NCBI GenBank assembly: GCA_963770295.1
Contig: CAVYPA010000013.1
Location: forward strand, 310,001-374,000
Source of the DNA: AWTP1-13 sp963770295
GTDB lineage: Bacteria; Pseudomonadota; Alphaproteobacteria; Rhizobiales; Hyphomicrobiaceae
DNA length: 64,000 nt
Direction: 5' to 3'
A program made the position numbers and the translations under genes. The notes below the pieces were generated by a model. That model was not told the origin of the DNA. It made no database searches and was given only the letters and a program-made list of their open reading frames with translations. Below, in pieces: positions 7,950 to 15,990 of this stretch. Within the stretch, counting starts at the first letter, position 1. Every line of letters starts with the position of its first letter.

Positions 7950-9160
7950 TGATGGCGCCGCTGTCCGTTGCCGAGGCCCGAGGCAAGATTTTCCAGGACG
8001 TGGCGCCGACGCCGGCCGAGCTCATCGCCGTCGAAGCCGCGCACGGGCGCGTTCTCGCCGACGGGTTGGTCGCCCGCCTGACGCAGCCGCCCTTCGATGC
8101 CTCGGCAATGGACGGCTATGCCGTGCGCAGCGCCGATCTGCGCGAGCTCCCCACCACGCTTGAGCTGATCGGCGAGGCCGCGGCGGGGCATCCCTTCGGC
8201 GGCATGCTAGGGCCGGGGCAGGCCGTGCGCATCTTTACCGGGGCACCAGTGCCCGCCGGCAGCGATGCCATCGTCATCCAGGAAGAGGCCGAGCGCGACG
8301 GGGCCAAGGTGAGGATCCGCAACGGCGACTTCGACCGCACCCACATTAGGCCGCGCGGTCTCGATTTCAGCGCCGGTGCGCCGTTGCTCGCCGGCGGTCG
8401 GCGCCTTGGTCCGCGCGAAGTCTCGTTGGCCGCCGCCATGGGCTATGGGCAGCTGAGCGTGCGGCGCCGACCGCGGCTGGCCTTGGTCTCAACCGGAGAC
8501 GAACTGGTCCCCCCCGGGCAGACGCCGGGGCGGGCGCAGATCGTCTCCTCCAATCATCTGGGCGTTGCGGCGATGGCGGAAGCGGCCGGCGCCGACGTGG
8601 CGTTTCTCGGCATTGCCCGCGACCTGCCGGAAAGCCTTGTCGCCCACTTCGAAAAGGCCCGCGATGCCGACCTGTTGATCACCATCGGCGGGGCCTCGGT
8701 CGGCGATCACGACCTGGTCGCGCCCGTGCTGACCGCGCAGGGTATGGCGCTGTCGTTTTGGAAGATCGCCATGCGGCCCGGCAAGCCGTTGATGTTCGGG
8801 CGGCTGAGGCAAACGCGCATTCTGGGCCTGCCTGGCAATCCCGTCTCCGCCCTGGTCTGCGCACGTCTGTTTCTGGTGCCCTTGCTGCGGGCGCTCTTGG
8901 GACTGTCGCCAGAAGGCGACGGGGCTCAGCTCAAGGCGCGCAGCGCTGTGGCGCTCGAGGCCAACGGGGCGCGCGAACACTATATGCGGGCCATCGCGCG
9001 CCGTGGCGATGATGGGTTGGCCCTGGTTACGCCCGTGCGGTCCCAAGACAGCTCGCTCCTCTCACCGCTGGCCGAGGCCGATTGCTTGCTCGTTCGCCCC
9101 GTGGACGCCCCGCCGGTGCCCGCGGGCGGCCTGGTCACCATCCTGCCCCTCGATTTCTAA
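7949..9160 (+). CDS. moeA: Molybdopterin molybdotransferase
   Basis: MoeA inserts molybdate into adenylylated molybdopterin. The 403-aa protein has PPFDASAMDGYAV at the N-terminus, the IFTGAPVPAGSDAIVIQEEA stretch, the molybdopterin-binding domain (ALVSTGDELV, TIGGASVGDHD, MRPGKPLMFG, GLPGNPVSA) and the C-terminal domain IV. ATG 7949 overlaps the last base of the moaC stop codon; a second ATG lies at 7952. The pair moaC-moeA works in one pathway. lexA follows after 139 bases with its own promoter. Confidence 0.96.
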   Translation: MMAPLSVAEARGKIFQDVAPTPAELIAVEAAHGRVLADGLVARLTQPPFDASAMDGYAVRSADLRELPTTLELIGEAAAGHPFGGMLGPGQAVRIFTGAPVPAGSDAIVIQEEAERDGAKVRIRNGDFDRTHIRPRGLDFSAGAPLLAGGRRLGPREVSLAAAMGYGQLSVRRRPRLALVSTGDELVPPGQTPGRAQIVSSNHLGVAAMAEAAGADVAFLGIARDLPESLVAHFEKARDADLLITIGGASVGDHDLVAPVLTAQGMALSFWKIAMRPGKPLMFGRLRQTRILGLPGNPVSALVCARLFLVPLLRALLGLSPEGDGAQLKARSAVALEANGAREHYMRAIARRGDDGLALVTPVRSQDSSLLSPLAEADCLLVRPVDAPPVPAGGLVTILPLDF

Positions 9161-9194
9161 GAGGGTCTCCGGCGCGGTCGAAGTTGCACTTGCA

Positions 9195-9233
9195 GAACAT
9201 CACGGGAACACCTATGGTGTTCCTGGTTTGTAC
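9195..9233 (+). promoter_or_regulatory. Two LexA (SOS) boxes upstream of lexA
   Basis: GAACATCACGGGAAC (9195-9209) fits the alphaproteobacterial direct-repeat operator GAAC-N7-GAAC, and GTTCCTGGTTTGTAC (9219-9233) fits GTTC-N7-GTAC. The two are 9 bases apart and lie 67-105 bases before the lexA start, as expected for autoregulation. Confidence 0.85.
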
Positions 9234-9256
9234 GGTGCGCCGGGCGAGTTGCTCAC

Positions 9257-9286
9257 ACGTCATTCGACAGGACGTCATTCGACAGG
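9257..9286. repeat. 15-bp perfect tandem duplication in lexA leader
   Basis: ACGTCATTCGACAGG is present twice without a gap (9257-9271 and 9272-9286), between the LexA boxes and the lexA start codon. It would lie in the 5' untranslated leader or overlap the core promoter, so the duplication changes operator-to-start spacing by 15 bases. Confidence 0.9.
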
Positions 9287-9299
9287 ATCGTGGATAACC

Positions 9300-10007
9300 A
9301 TGCTCACGGAAAAGCAAAAAGAGCTGCTCGTCTTTATCAATGCGCGCCTGCAGGAAACCGGCGTCCCACCCTCCTTCGACGAAATGAAAGACGCCCTCGA
9401 GCTGCAGTCCAAGTCCGGGGTGCACCGATTAATCATCGCGCTGGAGGAGCGGGGGTTCATTCGCCGCCTGCCGCACCGCGCCCGCGCCATCGAGATCATC
9501 AAGCTGCCAGAAGCGATGACGGAACCCAGCGGGCAGCGTCGCGGCGGCTTCAGCCCGAGCGTGATCGAGGGCAGCGGCCGCCGCCAACCGCAGCTGGCGC
9601 CTCCCCCCATGGCCTACACGCAAACGACGACCACCGTTCCCCTGATGGGTCGCATCGCCGCTGGCGTGCCGATCAGCGCCATACAGGATCATACGCAGGA
9701 CATTGGGGTGCCGCCCGATCTGGTGGCGGGCGGGGAGCATTTCGCCCTGGAAGTGAAGGGCGATTCCATGATCGAGGCCGGCATCAACGAGGGCGATATC
9801 ATCATCGTCAAGCGCTGCGATACCGCTGACAACGGCGACATTGTGGTGGCCCTGGTCGAGAAGGAGGAAGCAACCCTCAAGCGCCTGCGCAAAAAGGGGG
9901 CCTCAATCGCGCTGGAGGCCGCCAACCCCAATTACGAGACCCGGATCTTCGGTCCCGACCAGGTCGATATTCAGGGTCGGTTGGTGGGCCTGATCCGCCG
10001 CTTCTGA
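9300..10007 (+). CDS. lexA: LexA repressor, SOS regulator
   Basis: The 235-aa protein has the winged-helix N-terminus MLTEKQKELLVFINARLQE...GVPPSFDEMKDAL, typical of alphaproteobacterial LexA. A linker follows, then the S24 autoprotease domain: the Ala-Gly cleavage site in GRIAAGVPI, catalytic Ser in KGDSMIEAGINEGD, and catalytic Lys in ALVEKEEATLKRL. It represses DNA-damage genes and self-cleaves with RecA. Two LexA boxes precede it, supporting autoregulation. The gene lies at the end of the trpC-moaC-moeA run. Confidence 0.96.
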   Translation: MLTEKQKELLVFINARLQETGVPPSFDEMKDALELQSKSGVHRLIIALEERGFIRRLPHRARAIEIIKLPEAMTEPSGQRRGGFSPSVIEGSGRRQPQLAPPPMAYTQTTTTVPLMGRIAAGVPISAIQDHTQDIGVPPDLVAGGEHFALEVKGDSMIEAGINEGDIIIVKRCDTADNGDIVVALVEKEEATLKRLRKKGASIALEAANPNYETRIFGPDQVDIQGRLVGLIRRF

Positions 10008-10155
10008 CGCCGCAAGGCCCCCCCGTTCCCGGCCGCGGCCGCGAATAGGCCGCACCCGCCACGCGCGCGCGTCGATCGCGAGCCGGTGGCACCCGCCCCT
10101 CACAGGGTTTGGCATGCAGCAGCTGAGCCGTGCTCTTGGCTGGGCGCTGCATTGC

Positions 10156-10187
10156 TTATGCGTTGCATGGGTTATGCGTTGCATGGG
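10156..10187. repeat. 16-bp perfect tandem duplication
   Basis: TTATGCGTTGCATGGG is repeated back to back (10156-10171 and 10172-10187) in the 227-base gap between the convergent lexA and glnS genes. Apart from this the gap holds a GC-rich stretch without a gene. Confidence 0.92.
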
Positions 10188-10234
10188 TTGTACGCCGAGA
10201 CGGGGATTGCCCCACGCCTCGTTAAAAGGGCCGC

Positions 10235-11923
10235 CTAACGCCCGCCGGCTTGAATCTTGGCCCAGGTGTCGCGCAGGCCAACCGTTCGGTTAAACACCGG
10301 GCGGCCGGGCTGGGACTCCGGGTCGCGGCAGAAGTAGCCCAGCCGCTCAAACTGGACGGCCCCGGGGGCATTGTCTGCCACAGCGGCCGATTCGAGCTTG
10401 CAGTCGCCCAGCACCTCAAGCGAGTTGGGGTTGATCTCGGTGGCGAAAGCCGCAACGTTGGGGGTGGGATTTAAGAATAATGGGTTGTAGAGGCGCACCT
10501 CCGCCGCCACGGCGTCGACGGCCGAAACCCAGTGCAGGGTCGCCTGCACCTTGCGACCGTCGGGCGGCGTGTTGCCGCCGCGGGTCAAAGGATCGTAGCT
10601 GCAGCGCAGTTCGACCACGTCCCCCGCGGCGTTTTTCACGACCTCGCGGCAGGTGACAAAGTAGGCATAGCGCAGCCGCACTTCTTTGCCCGGGGCCAGA
10701 CGGAAGAACTTTTTCGGCGGGCTCTCCATAAAGTCATCCTGCTCGATATAAAGCTCGCGGCCGAACCTGATCTTGCGGCTCCCCGCCGCCGGGCTTTCCG
10801 GATTGTTGACGGCCTCGAGTTCCTCGATCCGGCCTTCCGGATAGTTCTCGATCACCACCTTGAGGGGCCGCAGCACCGCCATGCGGCGCAGCGCGGTACG
10901 GTTCAAGACCTCGCGCACGGAAAAGTCGAACATGCCTGCGTCCACCACACTGTGGGCCTTGGCAACGCCGATGCGTTTGACGAAATCACGGATGGCCCCG
11001 GGTGGCACGCCGCGGCGGCGCAGGCCGGCCAGCGTGGGCATGCGCGGATCATCCCAATCGCTGACGTAGCCGCCGCGCACCAGTTCGGTGAGGACGCGTT
11101 TCGACAAGATGGTATGGCTCATGTTGAGCCGCGCGAACTCGTACTGGCGTGGCCGTGACGGCACCGGCAGATTGTCGAGAAACCAATCGTAGAGCGGGCG
11201 ATGGTCCTCGAATTCGAGGGTGCAGATCGAATGCGTGATGTGCTCGAGGGCGTCTGACTGGCCGTGGGCGAAATCATAGCTTGGATAAATGCACCACTTG
11301 CTCCCGGTACGCGGGTGGGGGGCATGCAAGATGCGGTACAGCGCGGGATCGCGCAGATTGATGTTACCGGAGCTCATGTCGATTTTGGCGCGCAACACAC
11401 GCCGCCCGTTGGCAAATTCGCCTGCGCGCATGCGCCGGAAGAGATCGAGGTTCTCCGCGACGCTGCGCCCGCGATAGGGACTGTCCTTGCCGGGCTCCGT
11501 CAGCGTGCCGCGGTTGGCGCGCATCTCGTCCTGGCTCTGATCGTCGACATAGGCCTTGCCAGTCGTGATCAGGTGCTCGGCCCAATCGTAAAGCTGCTCA
11601 AAGTAGTCCGAGGCATGGTAGAGATGCTCGCCCCAGTCGAAGCCGAGCCAGCGCACGTCACGCTCGATCGCGTCGATGTATTCCTGCTCCTCCTTGGTCG
11701 GGTTGGTGTCATCGAAGCGTAGATGGCAGCGACCGCCGAACTCTTCGGCAACGCCGAAGTTGAGGCAGATCGATTTGGCATGGCCGATGTGCAGATAGCC
11801 GTTGGGCTCGGGCGGAAAGCGCGTCACGATCGTTTGCTGCCGGCCAGCCTCGAGGTCGGCCTTGACAATGTCGCGAATGAAATCCTGCCCCGCCTCACGG
11901 GCCACTGTCTCGACTGCCGTCAT
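10235..11923 (-). CDS. glnS: Glutamine--tRNA ligase
   Basis: GlnRS charges tRNA-Gln in the cytoplasm. The 562-aa sequence has the class I HIGH motif as EPNGYLHIGHAKS, RFDDTNPTKE, the acceptor-stem binding region WCIYPSYDFAHGQSDALE, and the KMSKS-like loop as ILSKRVL. The C-terminal two beta-barrels include GRELYIEQDDFME and FNRTVGLRD. Size is normal for bacterial GlnRS. Many alphaproteobacteria make Gln-tRNA by the GatCAB route instead, so a GlnRS is a useful lineage mark. It is transcribed towards lexA, and the genomic island begins about 370 bases upstream of its start. Confidence 0.97.
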   Translation of the reverse strand: MTAVETVAREAGQDFIRDIVKADLEAGRQQTIVTRFPPEPNGYLHIGHAKSICLNFGVAEEFGGRCHLRFDDTNPTKEEQEYIDAIERDVRWLGFDWGEHLYHASDYFEQLYDWAEHLITTGKAYVDDQSQDEMRANRGTLTEPGKDSPYRGRSVAENLDLFRRMRAGEFANGRRVLRAKIDMSSGNINLRDPALYRILHAPHPRTGSKWCIYPSYDFAHGQSDALEHITHSICTLEFEDHRPLYDWFLDNLPVPSRPRQYEFARLNMSHTILSKRVLTELVRGGYVSDWDDPRMPTLAGLRRRGVPPGAIRDFVKRIGVAKAHSVVDAGMFDFSVREVLNRTALRRMAVLRPLKVVIENYPEGRIEELEAVNNPESPAAGSRKIRFGRELYIEQDDFMESPPKKFFRLAPGKEVRLRYAYFVTCREVVKNAAGDVVELRCSYDPLTRGGNTPPDGRKVQATLHWVSAVDAVAAEVRLYNPLFLNPTPNVAAFATEINPNSLEVLGDCKLESAAVADNAPGAVQFERLGYFCRDPESQPGRPVFNRTVGLRDTWAKIQAGGR

Positions 11924-12050
11924 GCTATTGCTCCTGCTCGACAGCTGATTGGGGATGCCGCCAGGCGCGCCCTAGCAAATCCTCAGCGCGCCGCCAAGCG
12001 GCCCGGGCACGGAACCGCAATCCGCCCCTGCCAGGGCTGACCGCGGGCCC

Positions 12051-12210
12051 GGTGTCACCTGGACGGTGTCACCTGCACAGTGTCACCTGGGCGGTGCCAC
12101 CTGGACAGTGCCCCCCGGTACATCGCCGCCCTACATCGCCGACCTGGCCATAGCCGCTCTGGCCATAAAGCCCACCGCCACAATGCCCACCGCTGCGATG
12201 CCATGCGCGC
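12051..12210. repeat. Imperfect tandem repeats, 13-15 bp units
   Basis: The core is a 14-bp unit (GGTGTCACCTGGAC) in four to five diverged copies from 12051 to about 12107. It is followed by shorter doublets such as TACATCGCCG-CCC/ACC (12119-12144) and repeated TGGCCATA and GCCCACCGC blocks. The region lies upstream of glnS and ends about 85 bases before the putative attL. No gene is seen between 11924 and 12294. Confidence 0.8.
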
Positions 12211-12294
12211 AATGACGCTATACCGCGACGCACACCTGCGCGCCACCCCGCCCCAGGATGCCGGCGGGCGCTGACGGGGCGGCGCAACGCCAAT

Positions 12295-12313
12295 TGGCGG
12301 TCCCGGCATGGCT
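12295..12313 (+). other. Putative attL, copy of tRNA-Arg 3' end
   Basis: TGGCGGTCCCGGCATGGCT matches the 3' end of the tRNA-Arg gene at 47406-47424 (TGGCGGTCCCGGCAGGGCT) at 18 of 19 positions, with the first 14 identical and in direct orientation. A leftover tRNA 3' end at the far side of inserted DNA is the normal mark of site-specific integration. The match marks the left edge of the island; integrase-mediated origin is inferred. Confidence 0.75.
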
Positions 12314-12343
12314 GCTAAAATTGAGGAATATCAATGTCTTATG

Positions 12344-12466
12344 CCAAAGTTGGAAACCTTTCTATTGAATTCCAAGGCTTTCTAGGAACTGCTTCCAACT
12401 GCGCCCGCGGCCACAAGAGCGAGGCCGCGTGATGCAGACCACCAAAAAAGCCGAGGGTGGGCGAAC
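12344..12466 (+). repeat. Left copy of island-end leader repeat
   Basis: This stretch resembles the reverse complement of 47265-47378. Shared blocks are GAATTCCAAGGCTTT, CCAACTGCGC and GCGAGGCCGCGTGATGCAGA, the last running on through ACCACCAAAAAAG without a mismatch. It ends in a start codon (12429-12434) and the same first residues MMQTTKK as the gene on the right side. After those codons the reading turns into low-complexity sequence with no relation to the right-hand gene. It therefore looks like the broken 5' end of a second copy. Confidence 0.75.
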
Positions 12467-12524
12467 GGCTGCAGAGGGGGAGAGGGGGCGGATGAACGCG
12501 AGACGTAGAGGCACCGTATGCAGC

Positions 12525-12824
12525 TCAGGCAATCTTGCGCGGCTTGATTGCCGCGATGTCCTTGCTGATGATGCCCTGCTGCGCCGTTTCGATGTCGAAT
12601 TGCGCCTGGATGCTGAGCCAGAACTCCGGCGTCGTGCCGAAATAGCGGGCGAGCCGCAAGGCCGTGTCTGGCGTTAGGGGCGTCTCCTCGCGCACCAGTC
12701 GCTCGATCCGCGTTCGCGGCACGCGCAGCTCCGCAGCCAGCGCGTAGGGGCTCATGCCGAGCGGCACCAGGTATTCCTCGCGCAGGATCTCGCCGGGATG
12801 GACGGGAGCCAGGGCCTTCTTCAT
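12525..12824 (-). CDS. higA: HigA-type antitoxin, XRE family
   Basis: The 99-aa protein starts MKKALAPVHPGEILREEYL, the standard HigA opening. A helix-turn-helix follows (MSPYALAAELRVPRTRIERLVRE), then DTALRLARYFGTTPEFWLSIQAQFDIE, also a family hallmark. HigA binds and neutralises HigB and represses the operon. It lies 12 bases downstream of higB, the usual toxin-first order of HigBA. Its place next to the left island end suggests a role in keeping the island. Confidence 0.92.
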   Translation of the reverse strand: MKKALAPVHPGEILREEYLVPLGMSPYALAAELRVPRTRIERLVREETPLTPDTALRLARYFGTTPEFWLSIQAQFDIETAQQGIISKDIAAIKPRKIA

Positions 12825-12836
12825 GACGCTACTTTC

Positions 12837-13121
12837 CTAATGGTAGTCCACAATCTCTACGTTTTCGGCGTCGATGCCGGTCCACACGAAGCAGACCCTC
12901 CATTGATCATTGATCCTGATCGAGTGCTGTCCGGCTCGGTCGTCCTTCAGAGCTTCCAGGTGGTTGCTCGGCGGACTGCGCAAATCGTTAAGCACCTTTG
13001 CCGCGTTCAGCATGACCAGCTTGCGGCGAGCGACCCTGATCAGATTAGCTGGGAAGCCCTTGCCGGGATCCCGTTGTTCGAAGATCGCCTTGGCTCGGCG
13101 GTCCTTGAAGCTCCTGATCAT
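12837..13121 (-). CDS. higB: HigB-type toxin, RelE superfamily
   Basis: The 94-aa product starts at MIRSFKDRRAKAIFEQR and has the HigB core RRKLVMLNAAKVLNDLRSPPSNHLEALKDDRAGQHSIRINDQWRVCFVW. These proteins are ribosome-dependent mRNA interferases. The start at 13121 gives the normal family length; an upstream in-frame ATG at 13151 would add ten residues. It precedes higA in one operon. Confidence 0.92.
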   Translation of the reverse strand: MIRSFKDRRAKAIFEQRDPGKGFPANLIRVARRKLVMLNAAKVLNDLRSPPSNHLEALKDDRAGQHSIRINDQWRVCFVWTGIDAENVEIVDYH

Positions 13122-13607
13122 GACCTCCCCGCGGCACCCATTACGTATCACGGCATGATACCATGGGTCAATGGGTCGGCGCCGCGGCTACGGCAGGGAG
13201 AGCGCGCACGGCCGTCGCCATTGTTCCGGCTGCCATGCCTTTTTATAGCGGGTGCAGAATTCGACCTGAAAAGGATCATTGCGCCGCATCCGGCCTCGTT
13301 TTCCCAAGAAAGGCGCCAGCTCGAGTGTGGAACTGGGCGCCATCCGTCGCGGCGATGGGAGGAAGCGCAGCGGTTAGGTGGGTCTACTGCCGCCGCCAGG
13401 AACCGGTGCTGTCGCGGGACGCTCGCCGTGCGCTAACAAGAACCCGCGCAAGGGCCGAAGCGCGCAACGCTGCTCGGCATGGTCATCCCAAACGGCATCG
13501 GTTTGACCCTCGGTGACCTCAGACAAATAGCGCATGTGGAAATTCGCCAACAGCGCCAGGGCTAAAGTCCTTGATCAAAACCTTTGTATGTCACTTGGGT
13601 CAAGTTT
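13122..13607. other. Intergenic stretch, no gene seen
   Basis: About 490 bases lie between higB and the 535-aa gene. Short open frames exist on the plus strand (for example from 13163), but they are arginine-rich and have no ribosome site or recognisable domain. The part near 13530-13600 is AT-richer than its surroundings and may hold the downstream end of a mobile unit carrying the next gene. Confidence 0.5.
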
Positions 13608-15215
13608 TCATGCGGCGAGATTTGCCTTGTCGTACCACGTGTTGACTGCGCGTTCAGCCGCTCGAATGGATTTGGCGATCGGCACGTCCGCATCGACGGG
13701 ATCGGGTGAGATCATTGCCAATCCGGTGCGCAGCGAGCGGTTATAGAGGCGCGTGTAGAAGATGGCGATGCGCAGCCCTTTGGCAGTTATGCGGTAGCGG
13801 TGCGTCTTCGGGATGCGCTCGATGAGGCCATGCAGACGCAACCGACGCAGATCGTAGGTGATCCGTCCCGGGGAGATTTGGCTGGGCTGTTTCCCCAGCA
13901 GCGGAGCAAGATGCTCGCGAAGGTCGTTGTGGGTGAAGGTGCCCGGGACGAGAAGGAACAGCAGCAGAACCTGCAAGAGAGCCTGAACGCGCGGATCGGC
14001 GAACCGCAGTGACGCTGCACGCTGGTCGCCAACGATCGCTGGCTTTTGCATGTCCTGGAACGCGGCCTCGCCGATGAAGCAATCGTGACCGATGCGTTGG
14101 ACGTCGAGCAGACGTCGGTTGGCTGCAAAGCCGATCTTGCGCAACTCAGCAAGATTCTCGATGCGGCGGCCGATACCAAAGTCGCGGGTGTCGTTGATGG
14201 TTGTTTCGGTTCGAAGCGCCTCCAGCAGCTTGTGGTATTGCTTGATACGCGACTTCTTGTAGTCGATATGCAACGAGGGAACGACGCCATTCGTGATGAC
14301 GCGGGTACGGAACCGCCCTGGGGTGCAGCGGTTGATCCTGCGGTCGAAGATCAGGCTCACCTGGCTCGGCCGACCAATGTCCAAATTCTCGCGGATCACC
14401 TCTTCGAAGAAGATGCGTCCCGTCACGGGCTGGTCGAGCACCTGGGTGAGCGAGAACTCCGCCTGCAGGATTGATAGGTCGTAGCGATAGCCGGCGGCGC
14501 GATCGCGTGCCGGAAAGGGATGCGGTAATCGGCGCAGCCATTTGCGGAGCAGCCGATCGATCTTTTCCGCGGTCAGTTCATCGGCAAGCCGCTGCAGCAG
14601 CTCAGGATTGGCGCAGGACTTGATGCCATTGTCCAGAGGCTGGAACGCTATGCCGCGCTTGGTAAGCTGGCGTTTCAGGTACTCGTGGCCGTTGATGTAG
14701 AGCTTGGCGTTGTAAGGAAAGTAGGAGCAGAATTTCACGAACAGCGGCCCGAAGTCCGCGTCGACGCAGTAGAAGTAGTAATGGTTGACCATGGCCGTCG
14801 ATTGAACGATCCACGGATAGGTCGCGCCAGTGCGCTTACAGCGGCGGCGCTCGGTGCGCATGACACGCGCTTTCTCCTGTGCCTTGCCGACGTACAGCAC
14901 GCCCTCGCTCTTTTTGAACGCCTGCAAGTACTTCTGCGTGACTTCGTCCTTGCGCTGCTTCTTCTCGAAGGTAATGAGATCGATGCCTTCAGCCGCAACG
15001 AATTCCTCGACGTTGCGGACGAAGGCCTCCGTCATCGGCGCCACTGCCGTCGTCGAAGCGAACCGCTGGCCATGGTGAACCCGCAAGTACCCCACCGTAG
15101 CTCCCACCGTCTGCAAGTGGGGCACGTAGACGTTGAGGTACATCCGGTCGATCGCCTCGTACTTAAGCACCACATGATTACGCAACACGTCCGCCACGGA
15201 TCGTGCTATTGTCAT
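13608..15215 (-). CDS. Conserved 535-aa protein of unknown function, probably mobile
   Basis: I know of no assigned function. The protein begins MTIARSVADVLRNHVVLKYE. It has aromatic-rich segments VNHYYFYCVDADFGPLFVKF and SYFPYNAKLYINGHEYLKRQ, a central basic block IDYKKSRIKQYHKLLEALRTET, then NDTRDFGIGRRIENLAEL and NRRLLDVQ. The C-terminus looks like a winged helix (SPGRITYDLRRLRLHGLIERIPKTHRYRITAKGLRIAIFYTRLYNR). From memory, close relatives occur as scattered multi-copy hypothetical genes in Hyphomicrobiales and actinobacteria, which points to mobile DNA. Its upstream side abuts a hydrolase gene cut off at its 3' end. Start chosen at ATG 15215. Confidence 0.7.
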   Translation of the reverse strand: MTIARSVADVLRNHVVLKYEAIDRMYLNVYVPHLQTVGATVGYLRVHHGQRFASTTAVAPMTEAFVRNVEEFVAAEGIDLITFEKKQRKDEVTQKYLQAFKKSEGVLYVGKAQEKARVMRTERRRCKRTGATYPWIVQSTAMVNHYYFYCVDADFGPLFVKFCSYFPYNAKLYINGHEYLKRQLTKRGIAFQPLDNGIKSCANPELLQRLADELTAEKIDRLLRKWLRRLPHPFPARDRAAGYRYDLSILQAEFSLTQVLDQPVTGRIFFEEVIRENLDIGRPSQVSLIFDRRINRCTPGRFRTRVITNGVVPSLHIDYKKSRIKQYHKLLEALRTETTINDTRDFGIGRRIENLAELRKIGFAANRRLLDVQRIGHDCFIGEAAFQDMQKPAIVGDQRAASLRFADPRVQALLQVLLLFLLVPGTFTHNDLREHLAPLLGKQPSQISPGRITYDLRRLRLHGLIERIPKTHRYRITAKGLRIAIFYTRLYNRSLRTGLAMISPDPVDADVPIAKSIRAAERAVNTWYDKANLAA

Positions 15216-15387
15216 CGCAGGCTCCAGTCGTCCACGGATCCTCGGACCCATCGAGCGTCAAGCTCCCATATCCAGGGCATGTCCCTGCAGGCTCGACCGG
15301 AGTCCACTGAAATCGACCGGTAATCCCCATTATCCTCGGCTCACTTTTGCCGATATACCTCGTCGGTCTGAGGCGAAGCCTCGTTAG

Positions 15388-15777
15388 TTAGTTGGTTGCG
15401 GGACCAGCGCGACCGGAATAGCTATCCACATTGAAGGTGGCTATTCCTGCTTCATTCAGCACACGCGACCATTCGTGAATGTAGCCATTCCAAGGCGACT
15501 GGCCGCCCGCGCCGTGCATCAGCACGACCACCGGTTGCTTAGGCGCCACCTGGCCCGGAGGTCCTGCTTTCGGAAGGCGCAGGTGTCCCGCGATAAGCAC
15601 AGGCTCGCCCGGTTTCCCCTTCAAGAAGTCGTCCACGCTGGGCGTAGAAGACTCGATGGCGATTTCCTGCATCACGGCAAACTGTGCATTCGCCTGCGCT
15701 GCTAACGCGGTTGAAAGCACGGCGATCGCGATTGCTATTCTCCCAAAGAACATGTTCGTCCTCACTTTCGTTTTCAT
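15388..15777 (-). pseudogene. Dienelactone-hydrolase-like protein, 3' end missing
   Basis: The reading starts with a signal peptide (FFGRIAIAIAVLSTALAAQANA) and continues into an alpha/beta hydrolase N-terminus: PVVVLMHGAGGQSPWNGYIHEWSRVLNEAGIATFNVDSYSGR. After this the true fold needs a nucleophile elbow and a His about 100-150 residues later, but translation ends after AGPATN. Only the first quarter to third of the enzyme is left. The break near 15400 faces the 535-aa gene, so insertion of that element or a deletion beside it is a likely cause. Confidence 0.75.
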
Positions 15778-15990
15778 TCTATAACGTCACTTCGACCCCA
15801 GCGAGCGGAGAGATCCGCAGAACGCGCTACAGCCGCCGCAGCGCCGACAGATTGAAGCTGAGCGTTACCATCCGATGGAATCGGTCATTCCCCAATGAAC
15901 GCCACGATGACGATCGCGTGGCCGAGACAGCCTCGTGCCAAAGGCCGAGATGCAGATTGTCGATCAGAGCGCTCCACGACTTGAAGCGCT

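Noticed and set aside
13163..13516. 118-codon frame right of higB
   Set aside because: Composition is random Arg/Ala/Pro, with no ribosome site and no similarity that I know.
13560..13610. TTGATCAA and CTTGGGTCAAG as further FixK boxes
   Set aside because: Arm spacing does not fit TTGAT-N4-ATCAA, and the place is downstream of genes.
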